Under the pieces are notes generated by a model. That model ran no database searches. It worked only from the letters and a program-made list of their open reading frames with translations, and was not told the DNA's origin. From Cytophagales bacterium (GTDB lineage Bacteria; Bacteroidota; Bacteroidia; Cytophagales; Spirosomataceae), in contig JAGWUO010000036.1 in NCBI GenBank assembly GCA_028868395.1, forward strand, positions 1 through 8,147: a stretch of DNA of 8,147 nt. Direction: 5' to 3'. Below are positions 1 to 6,983 of the stretch, in pieces. Position 1 is the stretch's first letter; every line of letters starts with the position of its first letter. The position numbers and the translations under genes were made by a program.

Positions 1-2407
1 GTCTAGCACCATACTGCGGATCATATCCTTTGTCCGCCATAAAGTCTTTCGCTTTCTCCGTTAATTCTACTTCGAAACCAAGGTTTGCTAAACGCGTTTT
101 CAACTTCGTCAGCATCAAATCAATGATCTGATGAATCGCTGGACGCTCTAACGAATTAAACACGATGATATCGTCTAAACGGTTAATAAACTCAGGCGCA
201 AAAGCTTTTTTCAACGCATTTTGGATCGTTGTCTTCGCATATTCATCCAGATTATCCACTTTAGACTTCGTAGAGAAACCGATTCCGGAACCAAAATCTT
301 TTAGATCACGCGCCCCGATATTAGATGTCATAATGATAATCGTATTTCTAAAATCAACCCGACGACCTAAACCATCAGTCAAAATACCATCATCTAAAAC
401 CTGTAATAACAAGTTAAATACATCCGGGTGTGCCTTTTCAATCTCATCGAGTAAAACTACTGCATAAGGTTTGCGGCGAATCTTCTCTGTCAACTGTCCA
501 CCTTCTTCATAGCCCACATAGCCCGGAGGCGCTCCTACTAAGCGAGATACACTGAATTTCTCCATGTACTCACTCATATCGATACGTACTAAGGCATCTT
601 CTTTATCAAAAAGATAGGTTGCCAATACTTTGGCCATCTCCGTTTTACCCACGCCCGTAGGACCTAAGAAAATGAATGAGCCAATCGGTTTTTTCGGATC
701 TTTCAATCCTACACGCGTACGCTGAATGGCTTTCACTAATTTCTTAATCGCATCCGGTTGCCCGATAACTTGATTAGATAATTGTTCTTCCATCTGCAAT
801 AATTTCTCACCCTCTTTCGCTGCTACACGATTGACTGGAATACCTGTCATCTGCGCAATTACCTCCGCCACATTTTCTTCTGTGACCGTAAATTTCTGTT
901 TCTTCGAATCCTCTTCCCAAGCCGCTTTCGATTGCTCTAATTGATCAATTAATTTCTTCTCCCGATCACGCAATTGAGCCGCCTCTTCGTATTTCTGAGA
1001 CTTAACCACTTGGTTCTTCTCTTTCTTCACGATTTCGATTTGACCCTCTAACGCCACAATATCTTCTGGTACGTTGATGTTAGAAATGTGTACCCGTGCA
1101 CCCACTTCATCCAACACATCAATCGCTTTATCCGGCAAGAAACGATCTGAAATATAGCGATCAGATAATTTAACTGCAGAAATAATCGATTCATCCGTGT
1201 ATATAACGTGGTGGTGATCCTCGTATTTATCTTTGATATTATGCAAGATCTCAATAGTTTCTTCAACTGTCGTAGCATCCACCATGACGGTTTGAAAACG
1301 ACGAGCTAAAGCACCATCTTTCTCGATATATTGACGGTATTCATCTAAGGTAGTTGCTCCGATAACTTGTATATCTCCACGCGCTAACGCAGGCTTGAAC
1401 ATATTCGAAGCATCTAAAGAACCGGATGCACCACCAGCGCCTACAATCGTATGCAACTCATCAATAAACAAAATAACGTCGGTAGATTTCTCTAATTCAT
1501 TCATCACCGCCTTCATTCGCTCTTCGAACTGACCACGGTATTTCGTACCCGCCACTAAAGACGCGATATCCAGCGTAACGACACGTTTACCAAAAAGAAC
1601 GCGTGATACTTTCTTCTGCACAATACGCAAGGCTAAGCCTTCCGCAATAGCTGTTTTACCCACACCTGGTTCTCCGATTAGAATAGGGTTATTTTTCTTA
1701 CGACGAGATAAAATTTGCGCGACACGTTCGATTTCTTTCTCGCGACCTACGATCGGATCAAGTTTTCCATTTTCAGCTACTTTCGTCAAATCACGACCGA
1801 AATTATCTAAAACAGGTGTTTTACTTTTTTCTCCTGGTTTAGACCCCGTTGCATTACCTGCACCGGCAGCCCCTGTGGAACCCGATCCTGCGCTATATAA
1901 ACGCGAATCGTCCTCATTATCATCTGTATCCGAGCTAGCCTTTGGATTAGAACCTTGACCATTACCAGATTGAAATTCCACCATTTCTTTGATTAAATCG
2001 TAGTATACCTGGTATTTCTCCAAAATCTGAGTGGCCACATTATCCTCATCGCGCAAAACCGCCATTAATAAATGATCTGTTTCAACGACGTTTGTTTTAA
2101 AGTATTTCGCTTCTAAATAGGTCAAACGCAACACCTTCTCCGCTTGCTTGGTTAGCGGAATATTTAACATATTCTCGCGATCAAAAGAAGAACGTGTGGT
2201 GGAGGCAGTGGAGTGCTCGATGCTTTGGCGTAAAGAATCCAAAGAAACACCTGAACGCAATAATAAATCAATTCCTGGCCCCTGCCCATCTCGAATCATC
2301 CCTAACATCAAGTGTTCAGTCCCTATGTAATCGTGACCTAAACGCAATGCCTCTTCTCGCGCTAACGAGATGACTTCCTTCACTTTATTCGAAAATTTAG
2401 CCTCCAT
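1..2407 (-). CDS. clpC: ClpC-type AAA+ unfoldase (ClpA/ClpB family), 3' end missing
   Basis: An ATP-driven cytosolic unfoldase that feeds substrates to the ClpP protease. The frame runs from ATG at 2407 to the left edge without a stop, giving about 802 residues; the family is usually near 840-850, so only the extreme C-terminus is cut off. Domains in order: double Clp N-repeat (about 1-135); low-complexity linker (about 135-193); AAA1 with Walker A GEPGVGKT (245-252), Walker B D316-E317 and pore loop GTKYRG; a UVR-type coiled segment (about 460-490); AAA2 with Walker A GPTGVGKT (582-589), Walker B D654-E655 and pore loop GYVGY. An I709-G710-F711 tripeptide fits the ClpP-docking loop. The UVR segment and two N-repeats mark ClpC rather than ClpB (long middle domain) or ClpA (no UVR). 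The visible end, YDPQYGAR, is the conserved C-terminal motif. The wbqC-like gene lies 65 bp upstream on the same strand. Both nucleotide-binding sites look intact. Confidence 0.96.
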   Translation of the reverse strand, partial: MEAKFSNKVKEVISLAREEALRLGHDYIGTEHLMLGMIRDGQGPGIDLLLRSGVSLDSLRQSIEHSTASTTRSSFDRENMLNIPLTKQAEKVLRLTYLEAKYFKTNVVETDHLLMAVLRDEDNVATQILEKYQVYYDLIKEMVEFQSGNGQGSNPKASSDTDDNEDDSRLYSAGSGSTGAAGAGNATGSKPGEKSKTPVLDNFGRDLTKVAENGKLDPIVGREKEIERVAQILSRRKKNNPILIGEPGVGKTAIAEGLALRIVQKKVSRVLFGKRVVTLDIASLVAGTKYRGQFEERMKAVMNELEKSTDVILFIDELHTIVGAGGASGSLDASNMFKPALARGDIQVIGATTLDEYRQYIEKDGALARRFQTVMVDATTVEETIEILHNIKDKYEDHHHVIYTDESIISAVKLSDRYISDRFLPDKAIDVLDEVGARVHISNINVPEDIVALEGQIEIVKKEKNQVVKSQKYEEAAQLRDREKKLIDQLEQSKAAWEEDSKKQKFTVTEENVAEVIAQMTGIPVNRVAAKEGEKLLQMEEQLSNQVIGQPDAIKKLVKAIQRTRVGLKDPKKPIGSFIFLGPTGVGKTEMAKVLATYLFDKEDALVRIDMSEYMEKFSVSRLVGAPPGYVGYEEGGQLTEKIRRKPYAVVLLDEIEKAHPDVFNLLLQVLDDGILTDGLGRRVDFRNTIIIMTSNIGARDLKDFGSGIGFSTKSKVDNLDEYAKTTIQNALKKAFAPEFINRLDDIIVFNSLERPAIHQIIDLMLTKLKTRLANLGFEVELTEKAKDFMADKGYDPQYGAR

Positions 2408-2472
2408 AGTGTTCTATTTATTTCGTACAACTTACCTGCATCAACCACGTATGCCCCTAAATTGTTCCCTTT
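2408..2472 (-). other. 65-bp spacer between the wbqC-like gene and clpC; no clear promoter
   Basis: I looked for a separate clpC promoter on the minus strand. The best candidate is TAAGTTG near 2426-2432, a poor TAnnTTTG match with no -33 partner. I see no heat-shock CtsR-type heptad repeat. ClpC may therefore be read from the upstream wbqC promoter or from a promoter type I cannot recognise. Confidence 0.3.
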
Positions 2473-3069
2473 TTATTTTAAAAAAGTCAAAGACTCTTTT
2501 CCATGATTCATCAATAAATCTAAAATCGATAAGTTAGGAACAAATTCCGTACCAAAACACTGTCGATAAGATCTATTTTGATAGATTGAACGCGTTGTCC
2601 ACTCTTTTTTTGCACTTATTTGATCGTACTTACTATCGCCGGTATAAACCCCGAATTCTTGCGTCTTCTCATAAACAAGAGACACATCTAAAATACGGTA
2701 TACAAAGCTCAAGAGATCAATATTTAAATCTACTAAAAAAAACCTTTTTTTTGCAAAGATTTGATGTAAATATGGCTCAAAATATTCATAGTAGGGTGCA
2801 TTTCCATAGGCAGCTTGAATAGCACCTTGGTGTTGCTTCATCCAATTTTGGGAATAATCAATCTTGGTATCCTTAGTTTTTGTTTTCACTCCAGAAGTAT
2901 GAATCACAGGAACCGTTAATCGTTCCACACCATTAGCACCTAAGATCATACAACGATTCCGAAAGGTCTGTTTGGGAAAATTTTCTTCCACCTCGAAAAG
3001 TAATGCCGGATGCTGAAGCAAAACCGTCATATATTCTAAACTAGGCAAATAATGAGTCTCAATGTGCAT
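2473..3069 (-). CDS. WbqC-like family protein
   Basis: A soluble protein of 198 residues, matching the usual length (about 200) of the WbqC-like family, named after an O-antigen locus gene; its biochemical role is not established. Family hallmarks visible: an N-terminal HYLPSLEYM segment; ENFPKQTFRNRCMI followed by GANGVERLTVPV (about residues 29-54); a W...H...I..AYGNAPYYEYF block (about 76-98); and the C-terminal FVPNLSILDLLMNHG signature. There is no signal peptide or membrane segment. I start it at ATG 3069. A TTG at 3075 in the same frame would add two residues (Leu/Met-Gly), but ATG is preferred and no ribosome site supports the TTG. The gene is divergent from the lipid A acyltransferase and lies 65 bp upstream of clpC. 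An envelope-polysaccharide role is plausible from the family name and neighbour but is only inferred. The gene contains adjacent 8-base A and T runs (codons 106-112). Confidence 0.88.
   Translation of the reverse strand: MHIETHYLPSLEYMTVLLQHPALLFEVEENFPKQTFRNRCMILGANGVERLTVPVIHTSGVKTKTKDTKIDYSQNWMKQHQGAIQAAYGNAPYYEYFEPYLHQIFAKKRFFLVDLNIDLLSFVYRILDVSLVYEKTQEFGVYTGDSKYDQISAKKEWTTRSIYQNRSYRQCFGTEFVPNLSILDLLMNHGKESLTFLK
2480..2500 (-). terminator. Weak hairpin at the end of the wbqC-like gene, possible attenuator
   Basis: On the minus strand AAAAGAGUC and GACUUUUUU pair over 9 bp (one G-U) around a UUU loop, overlapping the last codons of the gene. The U run is part of the stem and is followed by A-rich sequence, so it is a poor intrinsic terminator. 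It might reduce read-through into clpC. Confidence 0.2.
2735..2752 (-). repeat. Adjacent 8-base A and 8-base T tracts inside the wbqC-like gene
   Basis: On the coding strand, A8-GG-T8 spans codons for A106-K107-K108-R109-F110-F111-L112. Both runs are slippage-prone, and the T run followed by A forms T TTT TTA in the gene's own frame. A -1 shift reaches TGA within six codons and a +1 shift reaches TAG at once, so any slip truncates the protein to a little over half length. Confidence 0.6.
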
Positions 3070-3085
3070 TCCCAAAAATAAATCG

Positions 3086-3093
3086 GATATTTG
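3086..3093 (+). promoter_or_regulatory. Weak -7-like box (GATATTTG) for the acyltransferase gene
   Basis: GATATTTG differs from TAnnTTTG only at the first base and lies 27 bases before the ATG at 3121, a plausible distance. There is no -33 match. If used, its transcript would cross the opposing wbqC box at 3107-3114. Confidence 0.22.
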
Positions 3094-3106
3094 TAAAACG
3101 AAAGAA

Positions 3107-3114
3107 CAAAGATA
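3107..3114 (-). promoter_or_regulatory. Putative -7 box (TATCTTTG) for the wbqC-like gene
   Basis: An exact TAnnTTTG match on the minus strand, identical to the box before the dehydrogenase operon. It ends 37 bases before the chosen ATG at 3069, giving a leader of roughly 30 bases. No -33 TTTG is present at the expected distance, which would fall inside the acyltransferase coding start. Transcription from here might also reach clpC. Confidence 0.42.
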
Positions 3115-3120
3115 ATAAGA

Positions 3121-4005
3121 ATGAAAGCGTCTCCCCTGTTTCTCTACAAACTAATTGGAAGATTACCTTTGGCAGTGCTGTATGGTTTCGCTTCGCTTTG
3201 TACTTTCCTATTCTATTACCTCATTCCCTACCGAAAGAAAGTGATCCAAGGGAATATGAAAAAATCTTTCCCTACGCTTTCAGACAAAGAGTTAGGTAAT
3301 CTTACTTACCGCTTTTATGGCTATTTGACAGATCAATTAGTGGAGTTTTTCAAAGGGGTTTCGATTACCAAAGAAGATATGTTAGAACGCTTCGAAATAA
3401 AAAACGAGGATGTGGTGACAGATTTTATCAAAAAAGGCATACCGGTAATTTTAGTTGCCGGCCATCAAGGCAATTGGGAATGGGCGATTCACCGATTAGC
3501 TTTGAGTAAGAATCCACACGATGTAATCTATCAAAAACTAAACAATCCCACCTTTAATGAATTTACGAAGCAGGTACGTTCGCGTTTTGGACATGTGGTT
3601 TTATTAGAAAAAAGAGAATCGGTTTTATTAACGAGAGAACGCAAAGCCATTCCTCGTGTTATTTGTTTAGCAGCTGATCAAGCCCCACAAAAACCTGAAA
3701 GTGCCTATTGGACAACATTTTTACATCAAGACACTGCCTTCTTTACGGGTATGGAGCGTTTTGCTAGAGATTATCAGTATCCCGTCGTATTTGCGGAATT
3801 GATTCGCAAAAAGAGAGGAAAATATACGATGACTTACGAATTATTGGCAAATGTTCCATTTGATGAATTGGCTCCGGGTGAAATTATCGAACGCTTCGCA
3901 CGTCGTTTGGAAAAATCTATCATAGCCTATCCAGAACAATACCTTTGGTCTCATAGACGCTGGAAGCACAATAAGCCAGCAAAATTAAGCCTTAAGTGGT
4001 CTTAA
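3121..4005 (+). CDS. Lysophospholipid / lipid A acyltransferase (LpxL/HtrB family)
   Basis: A 294-residue inner-membrane-associated acyltransferase that, by family, moves a secondary fatty acyl chain onto the lipid A precursor on the cytoplasmic face. Evidence: an N-terminal hydrophobic anchor (about residues 15-37); the catalytic H-X4-E motif at H115-E120 inside GHQGNWEWA; the family block AADQAPQ (184-190); a GMERFARDYQYPVVFAE segment (about 210-226); and a C-terminal YLWSHRRWK, the usual Q/WxHRRWK ending. Length is normal for the family (about 290-310). It is the only plus-strand gene here, divergent from the wbqC-like gene and convergent with the yciO-type gene, with 4 bp shared at the stop codons. 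Which acyl position or donor it uses cannot be read from sequence, so I assign no lpxL/lpxM symbol. In Bacteroidota, members of this family can also act on other lipids, such as aminolipids. Confidence 0.92.
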   Translation: MKASPLFLYKLIGRLPLAVLYGFASLCTFLFYYLIPYRKKVIQGNMKKSFPTLSDKELGNLTYRFYGYLTDQLVEFFKGVSITKEDMLERFEIKNEDVVTDFIKKGIPVILVAGHQGNWEWAIHRLALSKNPHDVIYQKLNNPTFNEFTKQVRSRFGHVVLLEKRESVLLTRERKAIPRVICLAADQAPQKPESAYWTTFLHQDTAFFTGMERFARDYQYPVVFAELIRKKRGKYTMTYELLANVPFDELAPGEIIERFARRLEKSIIAYPEQYLWSHRRWKHNKPAKLSLKWS

Positions 4006-4009
4006 TTAA
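3985..4009. repeat. TTAA-rich inverted repeats at the convergent gene end
   Basis: The segment contains the perfect 11-bp palindrome TTAAGCCTTAA (3985-3995), a 5-bp hairpin TTAAG-TGGT-CTTAA (3992-4005) and the 8-bp palindrome TTAATTAA (4002-4009). It covers both stop codons of the convergent genes. The stems are AT-rich and lack U tails, so I do not call a terminator. No other terminator is visible for either transcript. Confidence 0.35.
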
Positions 4010-4625
4010 AATCACTGCAGTCACCAGCCCCTTCCCGTATTATTTCGAAGGAATCTTCTGAAATTTCAATCACACTCGAAGGCACAATACCACCAAAACC
4101 GCCATCAAGTACCAAGTCAACAGCATGACCCCATCGATCCATTATTAAACTAGGATCAGTATACTCTTCTACTTCCAACTCATCATGAGGCAACGAAGTA
4201 GTCAAAAGAGGAGAGCCTAAAAGGGAAACAATAGATAAAACAGGCTCATAATCAGGTATGCGTATACCTACCGTTTTCTTTCCTTGCACTAATACGGATG
4301 GTACTTTAGTGCTTGCTGGTAATACAAAAGTAAAAGCACCGGGTAAATATCTTTTCAGCGTCTTGAAAGCAAAATCAGAAACTTTGGCATAATTCGCAAT
4401 CGAACTTAAATCAGCACAAATAAAGGAAAAACGATTCTTAGAGGCTTGAATGCCTTTGATTTCGCAAATTCGATTTACGGCTTTAGTCGAACCAATATGA
4501 CAGCCCAAGGCATACATGGTATCCGTTTTATAGATAATCACTGCATCCTTTTCTAAAGCCTTTACAATCAAATCTAAGGTAGCTTGACTATTATTCTTAT
4601 CGTAAAGTCGGATTAGTTCTGCCAT
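4002..4625 (-). CDS. YciO-family protein (YrdC/Sua5 fold)
   Basis: A 207-residue single-domain protein with the YrdC fold that binds nucleotide and RNA-like ligands in the threonylcarbamoyl-AMP synthase superfamily. The N-terminal core YKTDTMYALGC (32-42) and the RIPD, PSSVIEI and IIREGAGD blocks place it in the superfamily. Two points favour YciO over TsaC/Sua5: the ending REGAGDCSDF resembles E. coli YciO (as I recall that sequence), and the TsaC KxR and SxN motifs are absent (KGI at 57-59; TSLP at 143-146). There is no Sua5 C-terminal domain. Automatic annotation will probably call this L-threonylcarbamoyladenylate synthase; I consider that less safe. It is the last gene of the operon, starting 1 bp after the yihY stop through a TAATATG junction. 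Its stop overlaps that of the convergent acyltransferase by 4 bp. Confidence 0.9.
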   Translation of the reverse strand: MAELIRLYDKNNSQATLDLIVKALEKDAVIIYKTDTMYALGCHIGSTKAVNRICEIKGIQASKNRFSFICADLSSIANYAKVSDFAFKTLKRYLPGAFTFVLPASTKVPSVLVQGKKTVGIRIPDYEPVLSIVSLLGSPLLTTSLPHDELEVEEYTDPSLIMDRWGHAVDLVLDGGFGGIVPSSVIEISEDSFEIIREGAGDCSDFN

Positions 4626-4629
4626 ATTA
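4623..4629 (-). promoter_or_regulatory. TAATATG stop-start junction, yihY to yciO-type gene
   Basis: The third identical stop-start heptamer in the operon, preceded by a T-rich stretch encoding the YihY C-terminus and no Shine-Dalgarno sequence. Confidence 0.5.
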
Positions 4630-5541
4630 TTCGAAAAAATAGTCTGTTTCTGACTCCTCTTGCTCTTCTTTCACTTGATCTATGCTGGCATTAATTTCAA
4701 AACCTACGAGTAAAATCAAAGCAATAAAATAGAGCCAAACCATCAAGGCAATCAACGATCCAATAGAACCATATACCTTGTTATAACTTGCAAAATTGAC
4801 TAAATAATAGGAGAATAAATTAGTCACTAAAATGGTTAAAATAGAAGCAGTAATGGACCCAGCGTTAAAGAACTTCCAGCGTTTAGTGATGGCTGGAGCA
4901 TAATAATAGATAATGGAAATGGTTAAAAAGAAGATGGCGAATATCAGGAAGTAGGTCAAAATATTCAACATGTAAAAGTTAAAATCATAATCTATTAGGC
5001 CCTTCCCTTTCAAATAACCAATCACTAATTTTCCCACAATAAATACCGAGAAAGCCGTAATCAAAACGAAGGTCAACAAGAAATTTAAGGAGACTGCGAT
5101 GACACGTTCTTTAAATATACCTCTATTTTCCTTTGTTTTATATGTTAAATTAAAAGATCGAATCAATGCCTGAATTCCACTGGTAGAGGCATAAAGAGCG
5201 AATAAAAAACCAAAAGACAAGACCCCTCCCGATTTTTTTCGAATCAAATCTAAAAGCAATTCTGTGAAATCTTTTTGAAGATTTTTAGGAATAGAAGACT
5301 TCAAGAAGTTTACCATCTTGATATCAAAATTTTCTACCGGAATGTAGGCTAACAAAGAAAACAAGAAGATAATCGTAGGGAAAACGGCTAAGGTAAAATT
5401 ATAAGCTACAGCCGCTGCACGCACGTCAATATCAAAATGAAAAATCTTTTGGTATAAAATCGTCAGAATTCGAGCCAGGATATAATGTTCCTCGCAGTCT
5501 TTCCAAAACACCTTAATTTCTCTCCAAACCCGTCTAAGCAT
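4627..5541 (-). CDS. YihY/BrkB-family inner-membrane protein
   Basis: A 304-residue polytopic membrane protein of the YihY/virulence factor BrkB family, of unproven molecular function. The old name ribonuclease BN is a misassignment and should not be carried over. I see about six membrane segments (near residues 48-68, 105-123, 147-170, 190-213, 226-250 and 258-284). Family signatures are the AYNFTLAVFPTIIF start of the first segment (46-59) and the YNKVYGSIGSLIALMVWLYF block (253-272) leading to LLVGFEINA. The protein ends in a short, strongly acidic cytosolic tail (about 289-304). The start at ATG 5541 overlaps the thioesterase stop by 8 bp, so translation is probably coupled. It is followed after 1 bp by the yciO-type gene. 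Length is normal for the family. Confidence 0.93.
   Translation of the reverse strand: MLRRVWREIKVFWKDCEEHYILARILTILYQKIFHFDIDVRAAAVAYNFTLAVFPTIIFLFSLLAYIPVENFDIKMVNFLKSSIPKNLQKDFTELLLDLIRKKSGGVLSFGFLFALYASTSGIQALIRSFNLTYKTKENRGIFKERVIAVSLNFLLTFVLITAFSVFIVGKLVIGYLKGKGLIDYDFNFYMLNILTYFLIFAIFFLTISIIYYYAPAITKRWKFFNAGSITASILTILVTNLFSYYLVNFASYNKVYGSIGSLIALMVWLYFIALILLVGFEINASIDQVKEEQEESETDYFFE
5534..5541 (-). promoter_or_regulatory. 8-bp overlap junction (ATGCTTAG), thioesterase to yihY
   Basis: The yihY ATG lies inside the end of the thioesterase gene, whose TAG closes the overlap. Coupled translation is likely. This is the one operon junction without the TAATATG form. Confidence 0.5.
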
Positions 5542-5947
5542 TACTTCTTTTTTCTAAAATAGCGGAAATCAACCAATCAGGCGCCTTTACCACTTTTTTG
5601 GTCGCTAAATCCATGAAGACTAAAGTTGTTTTTCCTTCATGTAATAAAGCTTCATTCTGATTATAAATTTTATATTCAAATTCTATCCGAGCAGAGGGCA
5701 TTTTAACCAAGGTGCATTCAATTCGCAACAAATCATCATATAAAGCTGGCGCGTGATACTTCGAGTAATTTTCATACACCGGTAATCCTATTCCAGCATC
5801 TTCTAACACCTTGTAACTTACACCAATACTCCGCAATGTCTCTACCCGCGCAATCTCATAGAAACGCGCATAATTACCATAATACACATAGCCCATTTGA
5901 TCGGTATCTGCATAACAAACGCGGTAGGAAACCTGGTGAGAGAGCAT
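5534..5947 (-). CDS. Acyl-CoA thioesterase, YbgC / 4-hydroxybenzoyl-CoA thioesterase family (hotdog fold)
   Basis: A 137-residue hotdog-fold hydrolase that cleaves acyl-CoA thioesters in the cytosol; substrate unknown. The active-site block YADTDQMGYVYYGNYARFYEIAR starts at residue 12, in which D16 aligns with the catalytic Asp of YbgC (DxxGxVxH/Y). Position 23, His in E. coli YbgC, is Tyr here. The rest of the domain (IGLPVYENYSKYHAPALYDDLLRI and the LVFMDL strand) follows the family and the length is standard. The gene starts 1 bp after the mltG stop (TAATATG junction) and overlaps yihY by 8 bp. In proteobacteria ybgC sits with the tol-pal envelope genes; here it sits between mltG and a membrane protein gene, again an envelope setting, but a role there is only inferred. 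Confidence 0.93.
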   Translation of the reverse strand: MLSHQVSYRVCYADTDQMGYVYYGNYARFYEIARVETLRSIGVSYKVLEDAGIGLPVYENYSKYHAPALYDDLLRIECTLVKMPSARIEFEYKIYNQNEALLHEGKTTLVFMDLATKKVVKAPDWLISAILEKRSNA

Positions 5948-5951
5948 ATTA
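5945..5951 (-). promoter_or_regulatory. TAATATG stop-start junction, mltG to thioesterase
   Basis: The same heptamer and spacing as at the preceding junction, again without a Shine-Dalgarno sequence. Confidence 0.5.
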
Positions 5952-6983
5952 ATGTATTTTGTGTTGATCTAAAGCTTTCTGGTAATTAGCTGCATTTTGC
6001 ATATGTTCCTGATAGGTAACCGCAAAAGCGTGGTTCTCCGAAAAATCAGCCTTGGCACAAAAATACAGGTATTGATGGTGTTCTAAATTCAAAACCTTAT
6101 CAATCACATCACTTGGTACAATGGAAATCGGACCCGGTGGCAATCCCGTGTTCTTGTAGGTATTATATGGAGAATTTAGCGCCGTATATTTACTTGTAAC
6201 ACGCTTAATCGTAAAATCTTTCCAAGCAAAAACCACCGTTGGGTCTGCTTGAAGAGGCATATTAGCTTGTAAACGATTCCAATAAACTCCAGCTACACGC
6301 GCCTGCTCTTTCGGGTTTTTCGATTCTCCATATACAATGCTTGCTAGAATTGAAATTTCAATAGGAGTCAAACCTAATTTCTGCGCTTCAGCCTTACGTT
6401 TCGAATTCCAAAATTTCACATAGGCCTTATTCATTTTCGCTAAAAATTCCGGAAACGAAGTGGTCCAGTTTACCTCATAGGTGTTTGGGATAAAAATAGC
6501 AGGACTTGTTTCAGAAGAAAATCCCCATTGTTGCATTAGTTCCGTTGAATCTAATACCGCATAAATGGCGGCTGAATCATAATCTGTTTGTTTTGCAATA
6601 CGCCCAGCTATGTCTTCTTTTAATCTGAAATTGTTAATTACCACTTTATACGCATCCTGACGACCATTTCTTAGTTTACGTAGCAATTCCCAGTTCCCCA
6701 TTTCACTATGAATGATATATCGGCCCGGACGAATTTTCTCTGGATAATTTAACACTTTAGCTAAGAAGCGAAAGCTTAATTGATCCCGTACTAAATCGTG
6801 CTTTTTCAACGTATCAAGTACTGATTCATAGGTGGAATTGTCGGGAATGAATAATTCAAACGGTTGATTGGCCTCTACCCTAAAATTAGGTGTTTTGAAT
6901 ACCTGCCAAACATAGTAGGAAAACATGGCCGAAACCAAGCTAAAAACCAAAATAAAAATCTTTATTCGCTTATTCGAAACCAT
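5949..6983 (-). CDS. mltG: Endolytic murein transglycosylase MltG (YceG-like)
   Basis: A 344-residue enzyme that cuts nascent peptidoglycan glycan strands and helps set their length, anchored in the inner membrane with its catalytic domain in the periplasm. Visible: a short basic N-terminus, one membrane anchor (about residues 8-28), a LysM-like N-terminal subdomain (about 40-110), then the YceG catalytic domain with FIPNTYEVNW (164-173), SIVYGES (215-221), the VAGVYWNRL and MPLQADPTVVFA blocks, SPYNTYKNTGLPPGPI, and YLYFCAKADFSENHAF near the end. E220 is the likely catalytic glutamate (Glu-Ser pair, aligned with the E-T of E. coli VEKET); the first Glu of that E. coli motif is Tyr here. Length is normal (E. 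coli about 340). The gene starts 1 bp after the dehydrogenase stop and is followed by the thioesterase after 1 bp, both via TAATATG. Confidence 0.95.
   Translation of the reverse strand: MVSNKRIKIFILVFSLVSAMFSYYVWQVFKTPNFRVEANQPFELFIPDNSTYESVLDTLKKHDLVRDQLSFRFLAKVLNYPEKIRPGRYIIHSEMGNWELLRKLRNGRQDAYKVVINNFRLKEDIAGRIAKQTDYDSAAIYAVLDSTELMQQWGFSSETSPAIFIPNTYEVNWTTSFPEFLAKMNKAYVKFWNSKRKAEAQKLGLTPIEISILASIVYGESKNPKEQARVAGVYWNRLQANMPLQADPTVVFAWKDFTIKRVTSKYTALNSPYNTYKNTGLPPGPISIVPSDVIDKVLNLEHHQYLYFCAKADFSENHAFAVTYQEHMQNAANYQKALDQHKIH

Noticed and set aside
165..467. Plus-strand open frame of about 100 codons
   Set aside because: It is the reverse of the conserved AAA2 region of clpC. The protein has no recognisable motif and the minus-strand gene explains the sequence.
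1048..1278. Minus-strand open frame of 76 codons inside clpC
   Set aside because: It is another frame of the intact clpC gene, between AAA1 and the UVR segment. It is not a frameshifted fragment, because clpC reads through without interruption.
2148..2330. Plus-strand open frame of 60 codons
   Set aside because: Antisense shadow of the clpC N-domain, with no start signal or family likeness.
2408..2472. CtsR-like heat-shock operator before clpC
   Set aside because: No direct heptad repeat of the CtsR type is present, and that regulator belongs mainly to Firmicutes.
2586..2822. Plus-strand open frame of 78 codons opposite the wbqC-like gene
   Set aside because: Antisense shadow; its composition (many Arg, His, Phe) is a product of the opposite coding strand.
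3070..3075. TTG at 3075 as the start of the wbqC-like gene
   Set aside because: It adds only two residues before an in-frame ATG at 3069 and has no ribosome-site support, so the ATG is preferred.
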